In this document: one piece after another, positions 52,755 to 61,250 of the stretch | Layout of the letters: each line of letters opens with the position of its first letter | Numbering within the stretch: position 1 is the stretch's first letter | NCBI GenBank assembly: GCA_030607875.1 | Contig: JAUWJD010000013.1 | Coordinates: 1 to 64,000 of the forward strand | Origin: Chloroflexota bacterium | GTDB taxonomy: Bacteria > Chloroflexota > Anaerolineae > UBA2200 | Direction: 5' to 3' | Length of the DNA: 64,000 nt | Translations under genes and position numbers: made by a program | Notes under the pieces: generated by a model | The model's input: the letters and a program-made list of their open reading frames with translations, nothing else | Told to the model about the DNA's origin: nothing | The model's database searches: none

Positions 52755-53879
52755 ATGGAGATCAAGATTGCACAAGTCGGCACCGGCTTCATGGGCAAGA
52801 CCCACAGCATTGCCTACCGGGTACTGTCCACCTTTGTGCCTGCCGGCGTGAAAGTGAAGCTCCAAGTCCTGGCCGACGTGACCGAGGAACTGGCGCGGGA
52901 CGGGGCCCGCAAGTTTGGGTACGAGAATTGGGTCGTCGGCTGGGAAAAGATCTTTGACCACGACATTGATGCCGTCGACATCGTGACTCCTAATGATGTG
53001 CATCCTGCCATTGCCATTGAGGCTGCTCGCCGAGGCAAGCACGTCATCTGCGAAAAGCCCTTGGCGATCAACGTTGCCAAGACGCGGGAAATGGTCGAAG
53101 CAGTGGAAAAGGCGGGTGTGGTCAACATGGTTTGCTTCAACTACCGCCAGATTCCAGCCGTGGTGATGGCCAAGAAGCTGATCGACGAGGGAGCCATCGG
53201 CAAGCTCTATCACTTTCGGGCCCAGTACCTGCAGGACTGGTGTGTGGACCCTGAAAGCCCCTTTGTCTGGCGCTTCCAGGCGTCCAGAGCGGGTTCAGGA
53301 AGCCTGGGCGACATCGGTTCTCACGCTATCGACTATGCGCGCTACCTGGTGGGTGAGTTCGACGAGGTCGTTGCCCTTACAGAGACATTTGTCAAAGAGC
53401 GCCCCCTGCCAGGGGCCAGGGATGTACACCCAGTGGACGTCGATGATGCAGTCAATATGCTCATCCGTTTCAAGAACGGGGCCATCGGCTGCCTGGAAGC
53501 CAGCCGCTTCTGCTACGGCCGCAAGAACTACCTTACCTTCGAGGTCAACGGCAGTCAGGGCTCGCTCTATTTCGATTGGGAACACTGCAATGATTTGTTT
53601 TTCTATTCAGCCAGGGATCGTGAGGATCGCCAGGGCTACCGCGACATCAAGATTGGCCCCATGCACCCCCACGCCGAGGCTTTGTGGCCCATCCCTGGAA
53701 TCAACATGGCGTATGTGGAAACGGCCATCCTGCAGGCCAAAGAGTTTGTGACGGCCATCGTGGAAGGGCGGCAGGCCGTTCCGAGCTTCCGCGACGGGCT
53801 GCAAGTTGCCTCTATCATGGAGGCAGTCCTGCAATCGGCTGCCACCGGAAGCTGGACCAAAGTGCCGCTGGTTGTTTAG
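52755..53879 (+). CDS. Gfo/Idh/MocA-family dehydrogenase
   Basis: The product is 374 residues. Nucleotide-binding QVGTGFMGKTHSIAY (7-21), the EKPLA motif at 100-104 (lysine 101 for catalysis), and the DIGSHAIDYARYLVG region with Asp and His of the active site. It oxidises or reduces a sugar or inositol-like ring carbon with NAD(P). AAAGGGGATCCG precedes ATG 52755. It begins the second half of the operon together with isomerases, so oxidation at C1, C2 or C3 of the imported sugar is likely. Confidence 0.85.
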   Translation: MEIKIAQVGTGFMGKTHSIAYRVLSTFVPAGVKVKLQVLADVTEELARDGARKFGYENWVVGWEKIFDHDIDAVDIVTPNDVHPAIAIEAARRGKHVICEKPLAINVAKTREMVEAVEKAGVVNMVCFNYRQIPAVVMAKKLIDEGAIGKLYHFRAQYLQDWCVDPESPFVWRFQASRAGSGSLGDIGSHAIDYARYLVGEFDEVVALTETFVKERPLPGARDVHPVDVDDAVNMLIRFKNGAIGCLEASRFCYGRKNYLTFEVNGSQGSLYFDWEHCNDLFFYSARDREDRQGYRDIKIGPMHPHAEALWPIPGINMAYVETAILQAKEFVTAIVEGRQAVPSFRDGLQVASIMEAVLQSAATGSWTKVPLVV

Positions 53880-53918
53880 GAGTGGCCCCTCTACTGACAA
53901 GCAAAGAAGGGAGGAAAC

Positions 53919-54830
53919 ATGAAGGGGAAGATATCCATCGGAACTTCGGCTTTCGCGATGGGGGTGTATGCCGACAACCCTATCCCGTTTCCCAAAGTTG
54001 TGGCACGTCTCGGTGAGCTGGGCTTTGACGGACTGGAACTGCCAGCCAACAGGGGCTATGGCTCTTTGGAGGACTGGCCGGACACCGCCGCCCGCAAGCG
54101 GCTGATGAAACATGTCGGCGATCATGGTCTAGAGATTTCTTCCTACGGCGCCGACCTCAGCTCGGCACCATTCTACAGCAACGACACCAAAGTACGGGCT
54201 GCGGCCAGAGATGTATTCACGCGGAGCATCGAGCTGTGCGTCGACTGCAACATCCCCGTCATCCGCGTGGACACGTTGTCCGAGCCGCCCTATCCCGAGG
54301 GAGTGACGTATGAGGATGCGTGGAAGCGCGCGGTCGAGGCCTTCCGCGATCACTCGGAGGTGGCGCAGGAAGCTGGGGTTGTGGTGGCCTGGGAGTTTGA
54401 GCCGGGGTTCATGTTCAACAAGCCCAGCGAGGTACTGCACATGATGGAGGAGGTCAACCACGAGAACTTTACGACCATGTTTGACTTCTGTCACGCCAAC
54501 ATGGTCGCCGCCGTTGGCTCTCGCCAGATTCCGCCCACAGAAACCTTGCCGGGAGGTGCACCAGAGCTGGCCCGCAAGCTCAGCGGACAGATCGGCTTCG
54601 TGCACCTGATCGATTCGGACGGCACGCTGCACGATAACCTGACCAGCACCCATGCACCCTTCGGCACGGGAGTTCTGGACATGCACGAGATGATGCAGGC
54701 TGTGCTGGACGCCGGATATGAGGGGCCATGGTGGACCATCGACCTGTGCTTCTGGGCTGGAGCGTGGGAGGAACTGGAACCCAGCCTCGAGTTCATGCGT
54801 GGGCTATTAAAGGATTTCAATCTGCTGTAG
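53919..54830 (+). CDS. sugar phosphate isomerase/epimerase-like TIM barrel 1
   Basis: The product is 303 residues of the xylose-isomerase-like barrel family. GELGFDGLELPANRGYG for the first strand, VVVAWEFEPGFMF with Glu, TTMFDFCHANM with Asp and His, and GFVHLIDSDGTLHD give the usual metal-binding set. It probably epimerises or isomerises a keto sugar or dehydrates a keto acid. GGGAGGAAAC precedes ATG. First of three related barrels in this locus. Confidence 0.78.
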   Translation: MKGKISIGTSAFAMGVYADNPIPFPKVVARLGELGFDGLELPANRGYGSLEDWPDTAARKRLMKHVGDHGLEISSYGADLSSAPFYSNDTKVRAAARDVFTRSIELCVDCNIPVIRVDTLSEPPYPEGVTYEDAWKRAVEAFRDHSEVAQEAGVVVAWEFEPGFMFNKPSEVLHMMEEVNHENFTTMFDFCHANMVAAVGSRQIPPTETLPGGAPELARKLSGQIGFVHLIDSDGTLHDNLTSTHAPFGTGVLDMHEMMQAVLDAGYEGPWWTIDLCFWAGAWEELEPSLEFMRGLLKDFNLL

Positions 54831-54853
54831 AGGTGATGGAGGAGGAGCAAACT

Positions 54854-55930
54854 GTGAAAGGGACGATGAAGGCTCAGGTTTTCTATGAACCGTTTGTGAT
54901 GAAGTATGAGGAAGTACGGATCCCCACCCTGCGCGCCGACCAGGTGTTGATTCGGGTGCGAGCCTGCGGCATCTGTGGCTCAGACAACGCCTATTATCGT
55001 GGCAAGAGCCCGCTAGAAACGCCGACGGGCAAGGGGCCGCTGATCTTGGGGCACGAGTTCAGCGGCGAGATCGCCGAGCTTGGCGACATTCCGAAGGAAC
55101 AGGGTTTGTTCAAGGTCGGAGATCGGGTGACCGTCAACCCGGTGCAATACTGCGGGGCATGCGAGCACTGTCTGCGGGGGCTTACCAACCTGTGTGAGTT
55201 TGGCGGTGGGCGGGGTGCCTCCAGCGATGGGGCTTTTGCCGAGTACGCTGTGAGCAAGTACCAGAACCTGTGGAAGATACCTGACGATCTCGCTTTTCCA
55301 CAGGCATCTATGGCCGAGCCACTGGCCTGTGGCACGTATGGCGTCATGAACATGAATGTCAACCTGGGAGACACCGCAGCAGTCATCGGACCGGGTCCCA
55401 TTGGCTCAATGATGGTGCGCATGATCAAAGCCATGGGGGCCAGCAAGGTCTATCTGATTGGCACCCGCGACTACCGCCTGCACGCTGGCCAGAAGTTCGG
55501 TGCTGACGTGCTGATGAACACCAAGGCCAAGGATTCTCCCTACTACGTCGAGGATGTCGTGGCCAAAGTTGCTGAACTCACCGGTGGCAAGATGCTTGAT
55601 CGGGTCATCACTGCAACTGCCAATGCAGAGGCCATGCAGCAAGCATTGGAGATTTCTGGCAAGGCATCGAGAGTGGTATTCTTCGGACTGCCGGGAGAGG
55701 GGGACGAAGTGAGGGTGCCAGCGCTCAGGAGCATCTTCTCAGACAAGACCATCCGCTTCTCCTGGCTGGCGCCCACTAGCTGGCCGACTGCCACGAAGGC
55801 GCTGTTCTCCGGGATGCTCGATCCCGCACTGCTGATCACCCATCATTTCCCGTTGAAGGATCTGGTACACGCGCTGGATTTCGTTCAGGAGCGCCGCGAT
55901 AATGTGATCAAGGCTGTGATCGAGCCATGA
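54854..55930 (+). CDS. zinc-dependent medium-chain dehydrogenase 3
   Basis: The product is 358 residues from GTG 54854 behind GGAGGAGGAG. Catalytic zinc C41 (CGSD) and H67-E68; structural Cys C100, C103, C106 and C114. NAD motif GPGPIGSMMVRMIKAMG. The ends FSDKTIRFSWLAPTSWPTA and HHFPLKDLVHALDFV resemble sorbitol/threonine dehydrogenases. Larger than the other three by insertions (KGPL and GDIPKEQGLF). Substrate unknown. Confidence 0.8.
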   Translation: MKGTMKAQVFYEPFVMKYEEVRIPTLRADQVLIRVRACGICGSDNAYYRGKSPLETPTGKGPLILGHEFSGEIAELGDIPKEQGLFKVGDRVTVNPVQYCGACEHCLRGLTNLCEFGGGRGASSDGAFAEYAVSKYQNLWKIPDDLAFPQASMAEPLACGTYGVMNMNVNLGDTAAVIGPGPIGSMMVRMIKAMGASKVYLIGTRDYRLHAGQKFGADVLMNTKAKDSPYYVEDVVAKVAELTGGKMLDRVITATANAEAMQQALEISGKASRVVFFGLPGEGDEVRVPALRSIFSDKTIRFSWLAPTSWPTATKALFSGMLDPALLITHHFPLKDLVHALDFVQERRDNVIKAVIEP

Positions 55931-55961
55931 CTACTGAGAAGCAAGGCTGGGAGGAAAGGCG

Positions 55962-56450
55962 ATGGCCACTGTTGAGGTCCCGGTAGTTAGACTAACCCCA
56001 GAAACGTTCGGTGATCTGGGCACTGTAGTGTACAAGCCAGACACTGAACCGACAGTCACTCGCCCTGGGCTGCGTTTCTGGAGCCGTGTAGGAGCGATGG
56101 AAATTCCGGGCGAAGTCGAAATGGGCATCTTGGAATTGACGGCCCAGGAGTTTGTCTTCGATCACATGGAGCGCCACGTCCACACGCCCGAGATGTTCAT
56201 CCCGATTGAAGGCGTTGCAGTAATGCCCATCGGTCTGGGCAGCGGCCCGGATGGCTTCCCATGGCCGGAGGAGATTCGCGGTTACCTGATTGACTCCACG
56301 ACGTCGATTATCATAAGGCCTGGAGTGTGGCACTGGATTCCCTACCCTCTCACATCAGTGGCGAGCTATCTGATCCCTGCTCTGGTGGGCACGCCTACAG
56401 ATGACAGGGAGGTCCGGCCACTGGATCAACCGTTACGTTTCAAATTGTGA
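55962..56450 (+). CDS. ureidoglycolate-lyase-like cupin
   Basis: The product is 162 residues. HMERHVHTPEMFIPIEG has the His and Glu pattern of cupins, and GVWHWIPYPLTS closes the barrel; the length fits AllA. True ureidoglycolate lyase would be odd here because no other allantoin genes are near. In this setting it may be a mutarotase or lyase acting on a sugar acid. AAGGCG precedes the ATG. Confidence 0.65.
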   Translation: MATVEVPVVRLTPETFGDLGTVVYKPDTEPTVTRPGLRFWSRVGAMEIPGEVEMGILELTAQEFVFDHMERHVHTPEMFIPIEGVAVMPIGLGSGPDGFPWPEEIRGYLIDSTTSIIIRPGVWHWIPYPLTSVASYLIPALVGTPTDDREVRPLDQPLRFKL

Positions 56451-56463
56451 AAGGAGAATGATC

Positions 56464-57450
56464 ATGAAGCTTGGTGTGTTCACCGTAATGTACAACGAAA
56501 AGCCACTGGAAGAGGTGGCAAAGTACGTCTCCAGTCTTGGGTATGAAATGGTTGAGTTGGCTGCGTGGAGGTCCAGCGGTCATCTCGACATCGACAAGGT
56601 TCTGTCGGACAAGAGCTACCGCACCGGCTTGTTGGACATGCTGAAGAAGTACGGCCTCGAGATCTCGGCGCTCAGCAATCATCTGGACGGTCAGCTCATC
56701 CTCGGGCCGCTGGATTGGACCACCGACGGCTGGGCCCCGATGAAGGATCCTGATGAGAAGGTGAAGTGGGCCATCGAGCGCATGAAGGACACCGCACGGG
56801 CTGCAGCCGCATTGGGAGTGAATGTCGTCGTGGGCTTCACCGGTTCGCAGGTGTGGGGCCAGTGGTATTCCTTCCCCGAGGACAACATCAAGGCCTATGA
56901 GCAGGCCTGGAAGGTGTTTGCCGAGCGCTGGCACCCTATCTTGGATGTGTTCAAACAGGAAGGCGTCAAGTTCGCTCTGGAAGTGCACCCCACCGAGATT
57001 GCCTACAACATCGAGACGGCAGCGGATTGTCTGGCGGCGATCGAAAACCGACCCGAGTTCGGCTTCAACTTCGATCCGAGCCACTTTGTGTGGCAAATGA
57101 TCGATCCCGTGATCTTTATCAAGGAGTTCGGAAAACGCATCTACCACGCCCATGCCAAGGATTCCGAGCTGCAGAAGGATGCGCTCGCCCGCTCTGGCGT
57201 GATCCCCAACGGACCGTGGATGCGTCCGGATCGTGGCTTTCGCTTCCGCGTGCCAGGATGGGGCGACATCAACTGGCGACGCATCATGACTGCGCTGCTG
57301 ATGGTGAGCTATGACTATGTCCTGTCCTACGAGCACGAGGATCCGGTCATGTCGCGTGAAGATGGTGTTGAGAAGAACATCGAATTCCTAAAGCCGCTGA
57401 TCATCAAGAGCCCCAACTTGGATTGGGGGGTCTGGTGGGAGAAGGAATAG
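56464..57450 (+). CDS. sugar phosphate isomerase/epimerase-like TIM barrel 2
   Basis: The product is 328 residues. KLGVFTVMYNEKPLEEVAKY starts the barrel; VKFALEVHPTEIAYN gives the Glu, FNFDPSHFVWQMIDP the Asp and His, RIYHAHAKDSEL the next His, and VLSYEHEDPV the late Glu. All metal ligands are present. AAAGGAG lies 8 nt before ATG 56464; ATG 56458 is closer and less likely. Family members include myo-inosose dehydratase and keto-sugar epimerases. Confidence 0.8.
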   Translation: MKLGVFTVMYNEKPLEEVAKYVSSLGYEMVELAAWRSSGHLDIDKVLSDKSYRTGLLDMLKKYGLEISALSNHLDGQLILGPLDWTTDGWAPMKDPDEKVKWAIERMKDTARAAAALGVNVVVGFTGSQVWGQWYSFPEDNIKAYEQAWKVFAERWHPILDVFKQEGVKFALEVHPTEIAYNIETAADCLAAIENRPEFGFNFDPSHFVWQMIDPVIFIKEFGKRIYHAHAKDSELQKDALARSGVIPNGPWMRPDRGFRFRVPGWGDINWRRIMTALLMVSYDYVLSYEHEDPVMSREDGVEKNIEFLKPLIIKSPNLDWGVWWEKE

Positions 57451-57519
57451 TCGGCGTTGTCGGAGCGACTGGTCAGGCAGTTTCTCAGACTCAACAACAC
57501 TGAAGGAGGGATCTAGGAC

Positions 57520-58374
57520 ATGAGTATCAAGTACGGAGTGAACACACAGACATGGGTGGGTGGTTTTGCACCCAAGGATTTCCCCCTCGTCGAGAGGGCA
57601 GCCAAGATAGGGTTCGACGTGATCGAGATCTCCTACGGAGAGAGTGAGACCGTCTTCGACGCCAAGGCTCTGAAGGAGCTGCTGGACGAACACGGGCTGG
57701 ATGTGATCATGTGTGGGTACATCGCCACTGATCGCGACATCACCAGCACCGATCCCAGCGTGCGAGCCAGGGGAATGCAGTATTTCCGCAACGCGGGCGA
57801 GACGGCCGCCATTCTGGGGGCGCGCATGTTTGCCGGCCCGCTGTATGCCGAGATATTCCGTGGCCGCTGGCTCCCGGAGGCCGAGCGCAGGGCGGAGTGG
57901 GAGCGCAGCGTGAAGGCGTTGACGGAGGCCGGGGCCATCTGTGCTGACTACGGCGTCACCATCGGCCTGGAACCGCTCAATCGCTTCGAGACGGACTTTC
58001 TGAACACAGCACACGATGCGGTGCGGTTCGTGGAGGCGGTCGACCACCCGAACGTCAAGATCCACCTCGATACCTTCCACATGAACCTTGAGGAGAAGAG
58101 CCACGGCGACGCCATCCGGGAGGCGGGGGAGCATCTGGTGCATTTCCACGCTAACTGCAATGATCGAGGCACTCCAGGTTCGGGGCACATCCCCTGGCAG
58201 GATGTAGCTACTGCGCTGAAGGATGTGGGCTACTCCGGGACTATATCGATTGAGGGCTTTTCGCCCTACGACAAAGGTCTCGTCAACGGCGGCAAGATCT
58301 GGCGCCCTGTAGCCAAGACACAGGATGAAGTAGCGATCGAGGGGCTCAAGTTCCTCAAGCAGTTGTTGTCTTAG
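57520..58374 (+). CDS. D-tagatose/D-psicose 3-epimerase-like TIM barrel 3
   Basis: The product is 284 residues. GLEPLNRFETDFLNT (Glu), VKIHLDTFHMNLEE (Asp, His), HFHANCNDRGTPGSGHIPW (His, Arg) and ISIEGFSP (Glu) match D-tagatose 3-epimerase-type enzymes, which invert C3 of free ketohexoses or ketopentoses. GAAGGAGGGATCTAGGAC precedes ATG. Its presence supports a ketose as a pathway intermediate. Confidence 0.8.
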   Translation: MSIKYGVNTQTWVGGFAPKDFPLVERAAKIGFDVIEISYGESETVFDAKALKELLDEHGLDVIMCGYIATDRDITSTDPSVRARGMQYFRNAGETAAILGARMFAGPLYAEIFRGRWLPEAERRAEWERSVKALTEAGAICADYGVTIGLEPLNRFETDFLNTAHDAVRFVEAVDHPNVKIHLDTFHMNLEEKSHGDAIREAGEHLVHFHANCNDRGTPGSGHIPWQDVATALKDVGYSGTISIEGFSPYDKGLVNGGKIWRPVAKTQDEVAIEGLKFLKQLLS

Positions 58375-58451
58375 GCACAGCGCCTGGCAGGTTCTTTGTC
58401 CGAGCAGAATCGCATTACTGTAGTCCACCGAGAACTTTGCGGGTGGGCTGC

Positions 58452-58904
58452 AACACGAAGACACGAAGACACCGAAGGTCAAGGGAACTTGGTGTCGTGA
58501 CTACCTACATCTCACCGCTGAGCACACAGCCTCGCCTGAGAGATGGCGACAGCCGAAGGGCTCGTCGTAGATCTTGCGAAGGCAAGGCCGGAGGCGATGG
58601 CTACGACGGGGGACGCTTCGCGAAGGTCGCGGAGAGGATCAAGGAAAGGCCTTCTGTGCGCACTTCCTTGCCTTGGCGGCGAGACAAGGTGCGCTCTCTG
58701 CGGTGAACAGAAGAGCCGCCACTATGCTCGCTTTCCGAGATGTGGGTAGTCACCGGAACTTGTCATTTGGCCTGTCTTCGTGCGGCAGTGACACCGCAGC
58801 CTGGCAGCCAGACGAGAGCCAGCCCGGGCGTGGCTGCAGTGGTTGCTGTCATTCCTTGATCTCAGCGTTATTCAGAGCTTGGTGTTTTCGAGTCTTTGTG
58901 TTAG
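58452..58904. repeat. gene-less element with 26-bp inverted ends
   Basis: AACACGAAGACACGAAGACA then CCGAAG (58452-58477) and the complement of 58878-58904 match at about 21 of 26 positions. The ends resemble those of the GxxExxY element (25426-25981). Inside is an inverted copy of the CAGGCGAGG repeat (58497-58545) and no gene. It could be a deletion derivative that moves with help from a full element. Confidence 0.5.
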
Positions 58905-58968
58905 GGTTTGGGGCAATCACTAAGTAACGCATAACCTCTGCGATTCCGTTTGGGACAAAGAGGGCCAG

Positions 58969-59751
58969 ATGAGTACCAAACTTGAACAGCGGGTAGCTGT
59001 GGTGACGGGCGGTGGCAGCGGGATTGGGGCGTGCATCTGCAGCGCGTTTGCGATGCAGGGCGCCGCGGTGGCTGTGACCGATGTGCGGCTGGAGGCCGCA
59101 GAAAAGGTCGCCTCTGAGATCCGCGAGGTGCAAGGTCGTGCAACCGCATGGTCATTTGACGTCTCGGATCGACAAGCGGTCGAACGTGTCGCTGATGAGA
59201 TTGAGAAGGAACTGGGCCCACTGGATATCTGGGTGAACAATGCTGGCATCTCACGGATCGTGCCTTTTCTCGAGTGCAGCGATGAGTTGTGGGATCTGAT
59301 ACAACGGATCAACCTGAAAGGCACTTTCATCGGCTCGCAGGTGGCAATTCGGCGCATGCTGCCACGCAAGCGGGGCGTGATCTTGAATATGTCGTCCCAA
59401 TCCGGCAAGGTTGGGAACAGCCATTACGCCGCCTATTGCGCGAGCAAGTTTGGAATCATCGGGCTGACGCAGTCGCTGGCTGTGGAATTCGCCGCGGACG
59501 GAATCCGGGTGAATTCGCTCTGTCCTGGCGTAGCTCTTACGCCGCTCTGGGATGAGCAGCTCGAAGATTATGCACGCAAGCGCAAGTTGAAACCCAAGGA
59601 TGTGCAGTCCCATTTCGAAAGCAAGATTCCTATCGGCAGGCTGTGTTCCTGTGAGGACGTAGCCCGCTTGGCCGTGTTCTTGGCCAGTGACGATGCTGCG
59701 TACATCACTGGACAGGCCGTAAACGTATCTGGCGGTTCGGTGATGCACTGA
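58969..59751 (+). CDS. short-chain dehydrogenase/reductase
   Basis: The product is 260 residues. VVTGGGSGIGACI (11-23) binds NAD(P), NNAG at 90-93, S143 and YCASK with Y156 and K160 form the active site. DVRLEAAEK with Asp at the end of strand 2 suggests NAD. It resembles sorbitol-6-phosphate and other polyol dehydrogenases. GAGGGCCAG precedes ATG. The gap of about 600 bp before it contains repeats, so a new promoter may serve this last part of the locus. Confidence 0.85.
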   Translation: MSTKLEQRVAVVTGGGSGIGACICSAFAMQGAAVAVTDVRLEAAEKVASEIREVQGRATAWSFDVSDRQAVERVADEIEKELGPLDIWVNNAGISRIVPFLECSDELWDLIQRINLKGTFIGSQVAIRRMLPRKRGVILNMSSQSGKVGNSHYAAYCASKFGIIGLTQSLAVEFAADGIRVNSLCPGVALTPLWDEQLEDYARKRKLKPKDVQSHFESKIPIGRLCSCEDVARLAVFLASDDAAYITGQAVNVSGGSVMH

Positions 59752-59987
59752 ATAGAACTGCACGAATGCTGCGTGATGAGCCAAAGGTGTCCATCGCGGG
59801 CGATCTTGTTCCCCAATATGCGATCCCACTTTGCTGGACTCTCGCCAATCTGCACACAAGGGTCAAGCCGAAGGCCGTTTCTGGCCGTCTTGGCTCCACA
59901 TGATGTGGCAGCATCAATGATATGCTGCTACATATGTCGGGTCGAGGCAAATGGACAGAGTCTGGGTAATCAGGGAGGCGATCAAAC
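59752..59987. other. 236-bp spacer before transaldolase gene
   Basis: No gene or clear promoter. GGGAGGC at 59970-59976 is the ribosome-binding site of the next gene. Confidence 0.35.
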
Positions 59988-60737
59988 ATGGAGCTATTCC
60001 TCGACACAGCCAAGATCGATGAGATCCGCGAGGTAGTGAAAATGGGGCTCATCAGCGGAGTGACCACCAACCCCAGCTTGATGCTGCGCTCGGGTCGTGC
60101 AGACTACAAAGAGGTCACGCGCGAAATCTGCTATCTGGTACAGGACCGCATCCACGCCGAGGTTGTAGGTACCGATGCGGACGGAATGATCGCCGAAGCG
60201 AAACAGATTGCCACCTGGTCACCGCACGCAGTGGTCAAGATCCCTCCCACAGCCGCCGGCTTGGCTGCCATGAAGCAGGTCAGCCAGGAGGAGGTAGACC
60301 TAAGTCGGCTGTGTCAGGGCTGCCCCTGGTTCGGCAAGTGCGGCACCGACATTGACATCGCACGTGACTTGGCCGCCACCTGGGGCATTCGCATCACTGC
60401 GACGCTCGTTTTCTCGCCCAACCAGGCCTTGTTCGCTGCTACCGCTGGCGCCAGCTTTGTAGCGCCTTTCGTCGGCAGGCTTGATGACATTGGCGGCGAC
60501 GGAATTGAGGTCGTGGCCGACATCGCCCGGATCTTTGACACCTATGGCATCGAGACCCAGATCATTGCTGCCAGCATCCGCCATCCACTGCACATTACCC
60601 AGGCTGCACTGGCTGGCGCAGACATTGCCACCGTTCCCTACCCCGTGCTGCTGAAGGCACTCAAGCATCCGCTGACTCGCAGCGTGTTGGAGCATTTCCT
60701 GGCTGACTGGGCTCGAGTCCAAGACCTAGTCCAGTAG
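59988..60737 (+). CDS. transaldolase / fructose-6-phosphate-aldolase-like protein with Cys-rich insert
   Basis: The product is 249 residues. MELFLDTAKIDEIREVVKMG and SGVTTNPSL start the barrel; VVKIPPT holds the Schiff-base lysine K84; TLVFSPNQALFAATAGASFV and SPFVGR-type APFVGRLDDI are conserved; ITAASIRH-type IIAASIRHP closes it. Between LAAMK and ITATLVFS lie about 30 extra residues with C109-QG-C112-PWFGK-C118, which ordinary members of about 215-220 residues lack. It may bind a metal or Fe-S cluster or be a redox switch. The enzyme should cleave or transfer a three-carbon unit of a ketose phosphate. Confidence 0.8.
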   Translation: MELFLDTAKIDEIREVVKMGLISGVTTNPSLMLRSGRADYKEVTREICYLVQDRIHAEVVGTDADGMIAEAKQIATWSPHAVVKIPPTAAGLAAMKQVSQEEVDLSRLCQGCPWFGKCGTDIDIARDLAATWGIRITATLVFSPNQALFAATAGASFVAPFVGRLDDIGGDGIEVVADIARIFDTYGIETQIIAASIRHPLHITQAALAGADIATVPYPVLLKALKHPLTRSVLEHFLADWARVQDLVQ

Positions 60738-60911
60738 TCACATCGTCCTGCAGATCGATAGTCGGAGAATCACACCTGCCTTCTCAAGCCATGGACTGGG
60801 GGACCCAGAGCCAACGTTCCGGCCGACCAAGAGACCACCGACTAGCACGCTAGTCGACCAACAGACTGGCTGGTAGAGAACAGAAGGAGACTGGATCGAG
60901 TATCCGCAGCT
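60738..60911. other. intergenic stretch with small palindrome
   Basis: GACTAGCACGCTAGTC (about 60839-60854) has 6-bp arms and may be a regulator site. No gene. Confidence 0.35.
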
Positions 60912-61136
60912 ATGGAAAAGATTGGTATCCCCGGACGAGACGCCTACGACCTGCCGACCAGCGCTGAGCGTTTCGCGTGTGGGGCCTCAACGAGCGACAC
61001 CAATAGCAAGAGTGATGGTACTATGTTTCTAGAGACACTTCCGCTGACGAGTGACGGACAACTGTCTTCTCGCCAGTCTGACGTACCTTCTGGATCCGAC
61101 AGACCGCTTTTTCCAGAAATGAGTTGTACAACGTGA
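60912..61136 (+). pseudogene. 5' stub of an unknown enzyme gene
   Basis: Behind GAAGGAGACTGG the frame starts MEKIGIPGRDAYDLPTSAER, which looks like the conserved start of a family I have seen near sugar and amino-acid genes but cannot name. After about 25 residues the sequence becomes Ser/Thr-rich and loses that character, ending at 74 codons. Probably a truncated gene. Confidence 0.3.
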
Positions 61137-61250
61137 AACAGTGCTGGGTATCATCAGCGGTAACGCATGACTTTGCCGCTCCATTCAGTGATGGCCAGCA
61201 CCCTCTTGCAGGCATTCTGCACTACAGTGGCCATGGGAGGTCAACCCGCT

